A stretch of DNA of 30,156 nt, taken from NCBI GenBank assembly GCA_937900135.1, contig CALCDJ010000007.1:1-30156 (forward strand). The letters run 5' to 3'. Positions 6,306 through 14,427 of the stretch are shown one piece after another. Source of the stretch: an uncultured Blautia sp. Its GTDB lineage: Bacteria > Bacillota > Clostridia > Lachnospirales > Lachnospiraceae. How positions within the stretch are numbered: the stretch's first letter is position 1; every line of letters begins with the position of its first letter. A program made the translations under genes and the position numbers. The notes under the pieces are model-generated. The model was not told the DNA's origin. It did not search any database and worked only from the letters and a program-made list of their open reading frames with translations.

Positions 6306-7653
6306 TCCCCTTGAGACAGAGCCCATAGGTACATTGCTTGCCAGATTTGCAATTCCCAGTATCATTGCCATGCTGGTAAGCTCTTTGTATAATATTGTAG
6401 ACCAGTTTTTTATTGGAAGAAGTGTGGGAATGCTGGGAAATGCAGCTACCAATGTAGCTTTTCCCCTTACAATTACCTGCACGGCAATTTCACTTCTGTG
6501 TGGAATCGGAGGCGCTGCGAATTTTAACCTTTCCATGGGGCGGAAGGCCAAGGACAAAGCAGTCCAATTTGCCGGCGGCGCCATTGGAATGATGCTGATC
6601 TTAGGCGTGGTGCTCAGTATTGTGTCAGAAATCTTTCTGGAACCTATGATGATAGCATTTGGTGCCACAGATAAGATTTTGGATTATTCCCTTACCTACA
6701 CAGGAATTACGGCTCTGGGCTTTCCCTTTCTGATTGTAACCACTGGTGGAAGCAATCTGATTCGGGCAGACGGCAGTCCCAAATTTTCAATGATGTGTAC
6801 GCTGGTTGGCGCAATTATTAACACAATTCTGGATCCACTGTTTATCTTTGTATTTGATATGGGAATTGCCGGAGCTGCGTGGGCAACCATTATTGGTCAG
6901 GTGGCATCCGGTTTGATGGTGCTGGTATATTTGTCCCGATTTAAAACGGTTCATATTCCGTTAAAAGCACTGATTCCTTCCAGAACTTCCTGGATTCCCA
7001 TTGTTTCCCTGGGTGTGGCGCCGTTTTTTAATCAGCTTGCGATGATGATTGTGCAGATTGTTATGAATAACACACTGACTTATTACGGCGCGCAGTCTTC
7101 TTATGGCAGTGATATTCCGCTGGCATGCGCAGGAATTATTTCCAAGGTGGGAATGATTTTCTTTGCGATTGTCATTGGAATTTCTCAGGGAATTCAGCCA
7201 ATTATCAGTTACAATTACGGGGCTGAAAATTATGACCGTGTAAAACACACATACAAAAAAGCTGTGACAGCAGCGATTGGAATTTCCATTGTGGCATTTT
7301 TATTGTTCCAGTTCTTTCCAAGACAGATTATTGGTATTTTTGGTTCTGGAAGCGAAGAATATTTTCTTTTTGCAGAGAAATTTTTCCGGATTTATATGTT
7401 CTTTACTTTTATCAATGGAATCCAGCCAATTACAGCGAATACCTTTACCTCAATTGGAAAAGCAGGAAAGGGTGTCTTCTTGTCCCTTACCAGACAGATC
7501 ATTTTCCTGTTGCCGTTGCTGATTATCCTGCCAATATTCATAGGAATCGAAGGCGTTATGTTTTCAGCGCCTATCGCAGACGGAATTGCGGCTGTGCTCT
7601 GTATTTTCTTTATTGTGAAGGAATTTAAACACATGGGTGAAGAGAAGCTTTGA
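6286..7653 (+). CDS. MATE-family multidrug/Na+ efflux transporter, MepA-like
   Basis: A 455-residue inner-membrane exporter with about twelve hydrophobic segments in two repeated halves. The N-terminus PIGTLLARFAIPSIIAMLVS and the SLYNIVDQFFIGRSVG stretch are typical for MATE proteins, as are FNLSMGRK, the GGSNLIRADGSPKFSM loop after TM5, and GIQPIISYNYGAENYDRVK in the second half. It uses a cation gradient to expel cationic drugs or metabolites. The start at 6286 has AGGAGG about 7 bases upstream and overlaps marR; a longer frame from 6082 is only the marR region read in another frame. A TetR regulator gene follows 30 bases after the stop. Confidence 0.92.
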   Translation: MEEKQNNPLETEPIGTLLARFAIPSIIAMLVSSLYNIVDQFFIGRSVGMLGNAATNVAFPLTITCTAISLLCGIGGAANFNLSMGRKAKDKAVQFAGGAIGMMLILGVVLSIVSEIFLEPMMIAFGATDKILDYSLTYTGITALGFPFLIVTTGGSNLIRADGSPKFSMMCTLVGAIINTILDPLFIFVFDMGIAGAAWATIIGQVASGLMVLVYLSRFKTVHIPLKALIPSRTSWIPIVSLGVAPFFNQLAMMIVQIVMNNTLTYYGAQSSYGSDIPLACAGIISKVGMIFFAIVIGISQGIQPIISYNYGAENYDRVKHTYKKAVTAAIGISIVAFLLFQFFPRQIIGIFGSGSEEYFLFAEKFFRIYMFFTFINGIQPITANTFTSIGKAGKGVFLSLTRQIIFLLPLLIILPIFIGIEGVMFSAPIADGIAAVLCIFFIVKEFKHMGEEKL

Positions 7654-7683
7654 CGAAGGGTGTTTGCCCTTACGGAGGAAAAA

Positions 7684-8259
7684 ATGTCGAAATATACGAA
7701 AGCAAGAATCATGGAGACGTTTCTTGGTCTGTTAAATGAAAAAAGCATGGATCGTCTGACTGTGAAGGAGATTATTGAGAACGCAGAAGTGAACAGAAAT
7801 ACCTTTTATTATCATTTTGAAGATATTTACGATCTCCTGTATCAGGTTTTTAAGAAAAAACTGGAGGACTTTTGTAACAAAGGAAAAATGGGAGATACGT
7901 TCTATGAAGCGTATATCCGTTCCGCAGAGTTTTTGATGGAAAACAAAAAGGCTATGTTCCATATTTACCATTCAAAAGACAAGGAATTGCTTCAGACGTA
8001 TATAGAAAAAATGACAGCCATCCTTGTGGAACAATTTGTGAGAGAAGCTGCCGCTTCCTATGAGATTCCAGAAGAAGGAATTGCCTATCTCACCAGATTT
8101 TACAGCTATTCGTTTGTGGGAAATGCAATGCACTGGATTCAGGAAGGAATGGCGCCGTACCAGGAACACGATTTGTTCCTTGCTTCAAAATTATTTGAAG
8201 ATTCCATTGACAATCTGATTCAGTCATATCTGAGAAATCAGGAATCGGCAAAAACATGA
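7684..8259 (+). CDS. TetR/AcrR-family transcriptional regulator
   Basis: A 191-residue regulator starting at ATG 7684 (MSKYTKARIMETFLGLL) behind GGAGG. An upstream in-frame start at 7660 lacks a ribosome site. The HTH lies at about residues 25-50: MDRLTVKEIIENAEVNRNTF with the hallmark FYYHFEDIYDLL. The C-terminal part, with TetR_C-like helices around FVGNAMHWIQEGM, would bind a ligand. It belongs to the DhaS-like group often found with transporters. It follows the MATE gene by 30 bases and is probably transcribed with it, giving the exporter operon two regulators of different families. A strong hairpin at 8266-8328 ends the unit. Confidence 0.88.
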   Translation: MSKYTKARIMETFLGLLNEKSMDRLTVKEIIENAEVNRNTFYYHFEDIYDLLYQVFKKKLEDFCNKGKMGDTFYEAYIRSAEFLMENKKAMFHIYHSKDKELLQTYIEKMTAILVEQFVREAAASYEIPEEGIAYLTRFYSYSFVGNAMHWIQEGMAPYQEHDLFLASKLFEDSIDNLIQSYLRNQESAKT

Positions 8260-8265
8260 ATATTT

Positions 8266-8328
8266 ACAGACAAAAATCATAAAATGTGTGAAAAGCATAT
8301 GTATAATGATTTTTGTCTGTATTTTTTT
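8266..8328 (+). terminator. Terminator with a -10 box in its loop
   Basis: ACAGACAAAAATCAT (8266-8280) is the exact reverse complement of 8306-8320, followed by a run of seven T. It ends the marR-MATE-tetR unit. The 25-base loop holds TGTATAAT (TATAAT at 8302-8307, extended -10), a plausible start point for the next operon. Confidence 0.75.
8300..8307 (+). promoter_or_regulatory. Possible extended -10 promoter of the DUF308/radical SAM operon
   Basis: TGTATAAT; no good -35 box 17 bases upstream. The downstream gene starts at 8388. Placed in the hairpin loop and partly in its right arm. Confidence 0.35.
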
Positions 8329-8387
8329 GTCTCTTTTTCCGATAAGATGTGGATATCAAAAAGAAGAACAGAAGGAAGGCGAATAAG

Positions 8388-8930
8388 ATGCAGGTACTGA
8401 AAAAAGTGAAACTTGCATATAGTATGGTTTCCCTGGTGATGCTTCTGTATGGAATCTTTTTACTTGTATATCCGCAGCTGGGAATACAGTGGATTTATAA
8501 AATCGGTGGAATCTTATTCATCATCGTTGGTATTGCAAAGATCATCGGATATTTTTCCAAGGATATTCTGCAGCTGGCATTTCAGCATGATCTGGCCATG
8601 GGAATTCTGTCTGTCATAATAGGTCTTTTAACGCTGATCTGGACAAAGGATATGATCAGGATTTTAACCATCTGTCTGGGCTTGTTTATGCTGGTAGAAG
8701 CATTGTTGAAGATTCAGACTTCCATTGATGCAAAACGGATTGGAATGGGACATTGGTGGATGATTCTTGTGCTTGGCCTTATCACAGGGAGTATTGGCGG
8801 TATGCTGGTTATGGTTCCTCTGCATGGTACCAATCTGCTCATCCGGTTTATAGGTCTGACGATTCTGGCCTATGGAATCATGAATCTGTATGTGGTACAG
8901 AATACAGTGAATACATTCAAAAGAGACTAA
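8388..8930 (+). CDS. HdeD/DUF308-type integral membrane protein
   Basis: A 180-residue membrane protein with about six hydrophobic helices. Three tandem two-helix units are visible: MVSLVMLLYGIFLLVYP with IGGILFIIVGIAKIIGYF; MGILSVIIGLLTLIW with ILTICLGLFMLVEALL; and WMILVLGLITGSIGGMLVM with FIGLTILAYGIMNLYVV. The repeated L-x-x-G-I-x-L-L-x-x-P/W pattern is the DUF308 signature found in HdeD-like proteins. HdeD is linked to acid resistance in enterobacteria, but the role in Firmicutes is unknown. I choose ATG 8388 because GGAAGG lies 8 bases ahead; a GTG at 8349 would add 13 basic residues without a ribosome site. It is 25 bases before the radical SAM gene and surely co-transcribed. Confidence 0.75.
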   Translation: MQVLKKVKLAYSMVSLVMLLYGIFLLVYPQLGIQWIYKIGGILFIIVGIAKIIGYFSKDILQLAFQHDLAMGILSVIIGLLTLIWTKDMIRILTICLGLFMLVEALLKIQTSIDAKRIGMGHWWMILVLGLITGSIGGMLVMVPLHGTNLLIRFIGLTILAYGIMNLYVVQNTVNTFKRD

Positions 8931-8955
8931 AAAATCATAAAGGAGTGTTTGATTT

Positions 8956-10323
8956 ATGGGAATCACAAATGAATTTAAAAAGGCAACATTAAAGACGGCG
9001 TTTCATTATCTGGAAAAGGACCCGGAAAAAAATGTTCATAAATTAATGGCATTGGTAGATAAATTTGCAGGAGATGGTCCAGACAGCTTTCCAACACAGA
9101 GAGAGGCTTTTCGCAATGTGCTGGCAGATCCTGAAAATAATATGTACCAGCTGATCATGAGCATATTGAAGGATATTGATAAAGAGGTTTTGAAAAAAAC
9201 TCTGGAGAATTTCTTCTTTAATGCCAATATTGTGGGATGGCCGAAGCAGGAGGAAAACAGAAAGAAATACGGATGTAACATTCCGTGGGCAATTCTTTTG
9301 GACCCCACTTCCGCATGTAATCTTCACTGCACCGGATGTTGGGCAGCAGAATATGGAAATAAGCTGAATCTGACCTTTGATGAAATTGATTCCATCATCA
9401 CACAGGGAAAAGAGTTGGGCGTTTATATGTATATCTATACCGGCGGCGAACCTCTTGTAAGAAAAAAAGATTTGATAGCGTTATGTGAAAAACATCACGA
9501 TTGCCAGTTTTTAAGCTTTACAAACGCAACGTTAATCGATGAAGCATTTGCGGATGAAATGCTTCGGGTGAAAAACTTTATTCCGGCGATCAGCGTAGAG
9601 GGATTTGAGGAAGCAACCGATGGAAGAAGAGGACATGGAACCTATCAGAAAGTTGTAAAGGCAATGGAAATCCTGAAGAAGAAACATCTGCCGTTTGGAA
9701 TCTCATGCTGCTACACCAGTCGGAACCTGGATTCCATCAGTTCTTTTGAGTTTGTAGATCAGATGGTGAAATGGGGCGCCAAATTTGTATGGTATTTCCA
9801 TTACATGCCTGTAGGAAACGATGCAGTACCGGAATTACTTCCAAATCCACAGCAGAGAGAGTTTATGTATCACAGAATTCGTGAGATCAGAAGTACAAAA
9901 CCTATCTTTGCCATGGACTTCCAGAATGACGGCGAATATGTTGGCGGATGTATTGCCGGTGGAAGACGTTACTTACATATCAATGCCAATGGAGATGTGG
10001 ACCCTTGTGTATTTATCCATTATTCTGATTCCAATATCCGGGAAAAAACATTGCTGGAATGTCTGCAGTCACCGATTTTTATGGCATATCACGAGGGACA
10101 GCCCTTTAACGAAAACCATTTGCGTCCGTGTCCAATGCTGGAAAATCCGGAAATGCTTAGAAGAATGGTACATGGAACTGCTGCACATTCTACTGACCTT
10201 CAATCTCCGGAAAGCGTAGACCATCTTTGTGACAAATGTGTGGATTATGCGGATAACTGGAAGCCTACCGCTGAGAAATTGTGGAAAAACAGCCCACGCG
10301 GACAAAAAGAAAATGAAAGATAA
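8956..10323 (+). CDS. Radical SAM enzyme with SPASM-like C-terminal Cys cluster
   Basis: A 455-residue iron-sulfur enzyme. Cys121-x3-Cys125-x2-Cys128 (SACNLHCTGCW) binds the [4Fe-4S] cluster that cleaves SAM to a radical. TGGEPLVRK (about 161-169) is the SAM-binding GGE motif. The C-terminal part has more Cys: GGCIAGGRRYLHINANGDV, DPCVF, LRPCPML and HLCDKCVDY, a pattern like SPASM/twitch auxiliary-cluster domains. An unusual N-terminal extension of about 105 residues, helical and without Cys until 107, precedes the barrel. AAGGAG lies ahead of ATG 8956. Its partner is the DUF308 membrane protein 25 bases upstream; a terminator follows. The substrate is unknown. No precursor peptide gene is visible nearby, so a peptide-modifying role is unsupported; a lipid or small-molecule substrate is equally possible. 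Confidence 0.85.
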   Translation: MGITNEFKKATLKTAFHYLEKDPEKNVHKLMALVDKFAGDGPDSFPTQREAFRNVLADPENNMYQLIMSILKDIDKEVLKKTLENFFFNANIVGWPKQEENRKKYGCNIPWAILLDPTSACNLHCTGCWAAEYGNKLNLTFDEIDSIITQGKELGVYMYIYTGGEPLVRKKDLIALCEKHHDCQFLSFTNATLIDEAFADEMLRVKNFIPAISVEGFEEATDGRRGHGTYQKVVKAMEILKKKHLPFGISCCYTSRNLDSISSFEFVDQMVKWGAKFVWYFHYMPVGNDAVPELLPNPQQREFMYHRIREIRSTKPIFAMDFQNDGEYVGGCIAGGRRYLHINANGDVDPCVFIHYSDSNIREKTLLECLQSPIFMAYHEGQPFNENHLRPCPMLENPEMLRRMVHGTAAHSTDLQSPESVDHLCDKCVDYADNWKPTAEKLWKNSPRGQKENER

Positions 10324-10348
10324 ATCCCTGGAAATATAAAAATTGAAG

Positions 10349-10394
10349 AACTGTAGCCTTGGGACGTGAATGGTCATGAGGCTGCAGTTTTTTT
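10349..10394 (+). terminator. Terminator of the DUF308/radical SAM operon
   Basis: AACTGTAGCC (10349-10358) pairs with GGCTGCAGTT (10380-10389, one G-U), followed by five more T. Confidence 0.8.
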
Positions 10395-10402
10395 GCTTTG
10401 TT

Positions 10403-10431
10403 TTCAATGAAACAGAAAAATATGGTATAAT
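10403..10431 (+). promoter_or_regulatory. Promoter of the cardiolipin synthase gene
   Basis: TTCAAT (10403-10408), 17 bases, TATAAT (10426-10431). The -35 is imperfect. Confidence 0.6.
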
Positions 10432-10461
10432 GGCAATAAATCATTCCAGGGGGTGAAAAAA

Positions 10462-11868
10462 ATGCTTCAGTTCATATTATTTATGATTTATATTCTGCTG
10501 ATTCTTATGGTGATCTTTGTGGAGCGAAAGCGGCCAACAGAGGCGCTTTTATGGGTGGTGATCATGATTTGTCTTCCATATGTGGGGACAATTTTATATT
10601 TGATATTTGGAAGCACAGTGGCGATCAAACTCACAGCAGCTATCCGAAAGAAAAAGTTGAATGCACAGCCTTTTGATGTGGAACGTATGCAGTGGGATTG
10701 TATAGAGGAAGGCCAGTTATCGGAATCAGATCTGCAGGTGGTACAGTTTAATACGGTTTACAATGCGAGTAAGCTGACTTCTTATCAGAAAGCGGACTTT
10801 TATACCAATGGCAGAGACCACTACACGCAGCTTTTTCAGGATCTGGAGCATGCAGAAACGTGTATTTTCATTGAATTTTATACCATTCATCACGATCTGG
10901 TGGGAGAACAGCTGGTGGAGCTGCTTACCAGAAAGGCAGAAGAAGGGCTGGAGGTTTGGGTAATGTGCGATTTTGTGGCAAACCTTTCTACGCCTCAGAA
11001 GATGTTTCAGCCTCTTGTGAGAGCAGGGGGAAAGGTGGTACGTGTCAAACCGTATCTTACACATTATCGCAGCCACCGCAAAATTGTCTCTATAGATCAG
11101 AAAATCGCATACATAGGTGGAATGAATATTGGCAAACAGTATGCCAATATGGACAAAGTAAAAAATCCATGGAGAGATACGCAGATTCGTTTGGAGGGAG
11201 CCTGCGCGTCTGTATTAAACGGGTATTTTTTGAAGGACTGGTTTTGTTCTATCAAACGCTGCGACTGGCAGCATACGATTTCTTATATCAATCAGATGGA
11301 AACAAAAGCATATGAGATGACCTCATCCCTGTGCCAGTTTATTGCAGGCGGGGTGGATACGGACAAGGAATCTGTAAAGATGTGCTATTTAAGTATGATC
11401 CGAAGTGCAAAAAAGCGTATTCGAATTCAATCCCCGTATTTTATTCCAGATGCTTCTATTCTGGATGCACTGAAAACAGCGGCGGCTTCCGGTGTAGAGA
11501 TTCAGTTGATGATTCCGGGAATCAAGGCAAGTTTTTTCCTGGACCCGGTTACCAATTATTACAGCGGACAGCTTCTGGAGTATGGAACCAAGGTGTATAA
11601 GTACCAAGGCTACATTCATGCAAAGACTATGATCATTGATGAAGAATTGTGCTGCATTGGTTCGGTAAACATGGATATGAGAAGTTTAATGGTGGATGAT
11701 GAGGTATGCGGTGTTTTTTATGAAAATGAACTGGTACAGAGATACAATCAGATTTATGAAGAGGATATCACACACTGTACGCCTTACACCTGGGAAGTAT
11801 TCCAGAAGCGTGGCAGAAAAGAACGGATGCTGGAAAGTATTTTCTTCCTTTTTGCTCCGTTGATGTAA
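10462..11868 (+). CDS. cls: Cardiolipin synthase, phospholipase D family
   Basis: A 468-residue membrane enzyme that joins two phosphatidylglycerol molecules to make cardiolipin and glycerol. Two N-terminal membrane helices (about residues 1-20 and 30-52) form the PLDc_N domain. Two catalytic HxKx4D motifs follow: His205-Lys207-Asp212 (SHRKIVSID) and His386-Lys388-Asp393 (IHAKTMIID), each with the G-S/G-x-N tail (GGMNIG; GSVNMD). Full length for the family. I prefer ATG 10462: the GGGGGTG just before it is the Shine-Dalgarno, and the GTG at 10453 falls inside that site. It has its own promoter and is separated by a terminator from the radical SAM gene. No terminator is obvious after it before the ferritin promoter. 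Confidence 0.93.
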   Translation: MLQFILFMIYILLILMVIFVERKRPTEALLWVVIMICLPYVGTILYLIFGSTVAIKLTAAIRKKKLNAQPFDVERMQWDCIEEGQLSESDLQVVQFNTVYNASKLTSYQKADFYTNGRDHYTQLFQDLEHAETCIFIEFYTIHHDLVGEQLVELLTRKAEEGLEVWVMCDFVANLSTPQKMFQPLVRAGGKVVRVKPYLTHYRSHRKIVSIDQKIAYIGGMNIGKQYANMDKVKNPWRDTQIRLEGACASVLNGYFLKDWFCSIKRCDWQHTISYINQMETKAYEMTSSLCQFIAGGVDTDKESVKMCYLSMIRSAKKRIRIQSPYFIPDASILDALKTAAASGVEIQLMIPGIKASFFLDPVTNYYSGQLLEYGTKVYKYQGYIHAKTMIIDEELCCIGSVNMDMRSLMVDDEVCGVFYENELVQRYNQIYEEDITHCTPYTWEVFQKRGRKERMLESIFFLFAPLM

Positions 11869-11893
11869 GTGTCTGGTTTCCCGGAAAGATTGC

Positions 11894-11922
11894 TTTACAC
11901 AGGAAAATGAAATCGCTATAAT
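11894..11922 (+). promoter_or_regulatory. Promoter of the ferritin gene
   Basis: TTTACA (11894-11899), 17 bases, TATAAT (11917-11922). No Fur-box-like palindrome is evident around it. Confidence 0.8.
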
Positions 11923-11955
11923 AAGAACAGATAAAAAGAACAGGAGGTACATAAG

Positions 11956-12468
11956 ATGTTAGACAAAAAAGTAGTAGAGTTGTTAAATCAGCAGATCAAT
12001 AAGGAATTTTATTCCGCATATTTATATCTGGATTTTTCCAATTACTGCATTGACCAGGGCCTGGACGGATTGGGAAACTGGTACAAGGTGCAGACACAGG
12101 AAGAAAGAGATCATGCGTTATTGTTCATCCAGTATCTTCAGAACAATGGGGAGCAGGTAGTTCTGGAAGCCATTGATAAACCGGATATCCAGTTAGCTGA
12201 TGTAAAAACCGTATTGGAAGAAGGGCTGAAACATGAGCAGTATGTAACCAGTCTGATCCACAACATTTACGATGCCGCATATTCTGTGAAGGATTTCCGT
12301 ACCATGCAGTTTCTGGACTGGTTTGTAAAGGAACAGGGAGAAGAAGAGACTAATGCAGAAAATCTGGTGAAGAAATACCAGTTGTTCGGCGGAGATCCCA
12401 AGAGCCTTTATATGTTGGATAATGAACTCGGCGCAAGAGTTTACAGCGCGCCGTCTCTGGTACTTTAA
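11956..12468 (+). CDS. ftnA: Bacterial non-heme ferritin
   Basis: A 170-residue subunit of a 24-mer iron-storage cage that oxidises Fe(II) and stores it as mineral in the cytoplasm. All ferroxidase residues of E. coli FtnA are present at the same numbers: Glu17, Glu50, His53, Glu94, Gln127, Glu130, and Tyr24 near the site. The four-helix bundle opens with MLDKKVVELLNQQINKEFYS and has the family's QEERDHA stretch. AGGAGG precedes ATG 11956. A Bfd-like [2Fe-2S] protein gene begins 1 base after the ferritin stop, so storage and release proteins are probably made together. Confidence 0.95.
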   Translation: MLDKKVVELLNQQINKEFYSAYLYLDFSNYCIDQGLDGLGNWYKVQTQEERDHALLFIQYLQNNGEQVVLEAIDKPDIQLADVKTVLEEGLKHEQYVTSLIHNIYDAAYSVKDFRTMQFLDWFVKEQGEEETNAENLVKKYQLFGGDPKSLYMLDNELGARVYSAPSLVL

Positions 12469-12469
12469 T

Positions 12470-12658
12470 ATGAATCGGGAAAAAGTAGTCTGTCCCTGTT
12501 ATAAGGTTACCAAGGGAGATATCATAGATGCAGTAGAAGCAGGCGCATCCTCCTTCAAAGAAGTAAAAAAAGTAACAAAGGCAGGTAAGGGCTGCGGAAA
12601 ATGTAAGAAGAAAGTAAAGAAGCTCACGAAGAAGCTTCTGGCAAAAGAAAAGGAATAA
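12470..12658 (+). CDS. Bfd-like [2Fe-2S] protein (bacterioferritin-associated ferredoxin type)
   Basis: A 62-residue protein starting at ATG 12470 (MNREKVVCPCYKVTKGDIID). It has the BFD-domain Cys pattern: C-x-C near residue 8 (CPCYKVTKGDI) and C-x-x-C about 31 residues later (GCGKC), which bind a [2Fe-2S] cluster. Bfd passes electrons to iron-storage proteins so ferric iron can be released. The gene starts 1 base after the ferritin stop; there is no separate Shine-Dalgarno, so translation is probably coupled. The longer frame from 12422 runs inside ferritin and is not used. Odd point: the last third is very Lys-rich (KCKKKVKKLTKKLLAKEKE), unlike E. coli Bfd, which could be a docking patch for the acidic ferritin surface. 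Confidence 0.85.
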   Translation: MNREKVVCPCYKVTKGDIIDAVEAGASSFKEVKKVTKAGKGCGKCKKKVKKLTKKLLAKEKE

Positions 12659-12726
12659 GCCCCGGAATAAAATTGGAATTAACAGATTAAACACATTTTT
12701 CCCACAAAGTGAACACAAAATACCGA

Positions 12727-12784
12727 TATACTATGAGGCATAAAAGAGAAACAGAGACAACGGAATAACAGAAAATGCCGTTGT
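12727..12784 (+). promoter_or_regulatory. htrA promoter -10 and leader hairpin
   Basis: A TATACT box at 12727-12732 lacks a clear -35. In the expected leader, ACAACGG (12757-12763) and CCGTTGT (12778-12784) form a perfect 7-bp stem with a 14-base loop and no T tract, ending 37 bases before the start codon. It is perhaps an mRNA-stabilising or operator element. Confidence 0.4.
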
Positions 12785-12821
12785 GAATAGAAACTGGAAA
12801 TTCCAAGGAGGGGAATTTATT

Positions 12822-14261
12822 ATGAAAGATAGAAATGAAAGAAAAGAACAGACAAAGAAAATTGTAAAAAAAGGATTGACCTTAAGCTTATGCGCAGTAC
12901 TTGCAGGAGGACTTGCAGCAGGCGCTTTTGAAGGTGTGAACCGCCTTACCGGATGGAATGGAGCTGCCAGCAGTGTGGAGGCTTCCGCTAAGGAAGAAGA
13001 TCAGGTGAAGCTGGTACAGACAGCTAAGAAATCTGATAAAAAGACAGAAGACAATGACAGCAAGAAAAAGGTAACCGGAAGCCTGGATGTTTCAGATATT
13101 GCAGCAGAGGCTATGCCATCCGTTGTTTCCATTACAACAAAATCCACACAGGAGGTTCAGGAATTATACGGAATGTTCGGTGGATACAGCTACGTTCCAC
13201 AGGAACGTGAGGTGGAAGGCAGCGGTTCCGGAATCATTATCGGTCAGAACGACGAAGAGCTTCTGATTGCTACCAACTATCATGTAATCGAAGACGCAGA
13301 TAATGTTACCGTTTCCTTTATTGACGGAGAGGTATACGAGGCGAAGGTAAAAGGCTTCGATGAAGGAAGAGATCTTGCCGTGGTATCTGTGGCAGTAGAT
13401 GATATTTCTGATGACACTATGGACCAGATTAAAGTAGCAACCATTGGAGATTCCGATGATCTGGTAGTAGGAGAACAGGTGGTAGCCATTGGAAATGCTC
13501 TTGGCTATGGACAGTCTGTTACCACAGGTATTGTAAGCGCTAAGAACCGTCGTCTGAATGAAGGCACACAGAGCGTGGAAGACAACAAGGATAACGATGG
13601 CGTCAATCTGATTCAGACAGATGCGGCAATCAACCCTGGTAACAGCGGCGGCGCTTTGCTGAACATGAACGGTGAGGTTGTAGGTATCAACTCCGCAAAA
13701 CTTGCTTCCACAGAAGTAGAAGGTATGGGTTATGCCATTGCGATCACAGATGTTTCTGATATTCTGGAAAATCTGATGAATGAAACACCAAGAGATAAGA
13801 TCGAAGACGGCAATCATGGCGTTCTGGAGATCAAAGGAAGTACCGTCAGCGCAGAAGGCGTACAGGTTTATGGAATGCCTCAGGGTGTTTTTGTGGCAGA
13901 GGTGACAGAAGATGGCGCAGCAGATGATGCGGGCATTAAGAAGAACTATATCATCACAGAATTTAATGGCAAGATTGTAAGTACCATCGAACAGCTGATC
14001 AGTATGCTGGAATACTATGAGCCAGGCGAAGAGGTGGAACTGACCGTAGAAATCCCGGATTCAGAAGGATACAAAGAAAAAACGGTTACAGTAACTCTTT
14101 CCGAAGATCCGGATGCGGAAAAAGAGCAGAAGGAAGATCAGAAGCAGGATCAGGGTGAAGACCAGAACAGCGAAGAGGGAGAAAACCTTTTGGAGGACTG
14201 GGAAAACAACGTAGAAAAAGATCAGATGGCAAACTGGTTTTTCCAGAATTTTATGAGATAA
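12822..14261 (+). CDS. htrA: HtrA/DegP-like serine protease, membrane anchored
   Basis: A 479-residue envelope protease of the S1C family, expected to degrade misfolded proteins outside the membrane. Order: cytoplasmic basic start, one membrane anchor (about 16-37), a charged linker (about 55-85), trypsin-like domain with His154 (TNYHVIED), Asp184 (EGRDLAVV) and Ser275 (NPGNSGGALL), one PDZ domain (about 345-430, with GVFVAEVTEDGAADDAGIKK), and an acidic Glu/Gln/Asp-rich tail ending ANWFFQNFMR. AAGGAGGGG lies 8 bases before ATG 12822; a GTG at 12783 opens a longer frame but sits in the leader hairpin. The gene stands alone with its own terminator. The acidic tail with an aromatic end is unusual and could bind a substrate or partner. 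Confidence 0.93.
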   Translation: MKDRNERKEQTKKIVKKGLTLSLCAVLAGGLAAGAFEGVNRLTGWNGAASSVEASAKEEDQVKLVQTAKKSDKKTEDNDSKKKVTGSLDVSDIAAEAMPSVVSITTKSTQEVQELYGMFGGYSYVPQEREVEGSGSGIIIGQNDEELLIATNYHVIEDADNVTVSFIDGEVYEAKVKGFDEGRDLAVVSVAVDDISDDTMDQIKVATIGDSDDLVVGEQVVAIGNALGYGQSVTTGIVSAKNRRLNEGTQSVEDNKDNDGVNLIQTDAAINPGNSGGALLNMNGEVVGINSAKLASTEVEGMGYAIAITDVSDILENLMNETPRDKIEDGNHGVLEIKGSTVSAEGVQVYGMPQGVFVAEVTEDGAADDAGIKKNYIITEFNGKIVSTIEQLISMLEYYEPGEEVELTVEIPDSEGYKEKTVTVTLSEDPDAEKEQKEDQKQDQGEDQNSEEGENLLEDWENNVEKDQMANWFFQNFMR

Positions 14262-14313
14262 AAAGAAGGAATCCACAGGAAAAGCCAATGGTTACAGGAT
14301 GATTTAGAAAAAT

Positions 14314-14364
14314 CCCCGGAATGGATGGAAAACGAGACTGTTTTTTCAGACGTCCGGGGCTTTT
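14314..14364 (+). terminator. Terminator of htrA
   Basis: CCCCGGA (14314-14320) pairs with TCCGGGG (14353-14359), then CTTTTATT. The 32-base loop is long. Confidence 0.7.
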
Positions 14365-14387
14365 ATTATATGGAGCAAAATGAGTGC

Positions 14388-14416
14388 TTCACAGTCTGTC
14401 TCTGGTCTGGTATACT
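14388..14416 (+). promoter_or_regulatory. Promoter of the nucleoside hydrolase operon
   Basis: TTCACA (14388-14393), 17 bases, TATACT (14411-14416). Transcription would begin near 14423, five bases before a large leader hairpin. Confidence 0.75.
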
Positions 14417-14427
14417 GAATAAACAAA

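Noticed and set aside
9821..10219. 132-codon plus-strand frame inside the radical SAM gene, which could look like a precursor peptide gene
   Set aside because: It overlaps the enzyme's own coding sequence in another frame and has no ribosome binding site.
13164..13817. 217-codon open frame on the minus strand inside htrA
   Set aside because: Antisense to the catalytic domain of HtrA, no Shine-Dalgarno and no recognisable motif.
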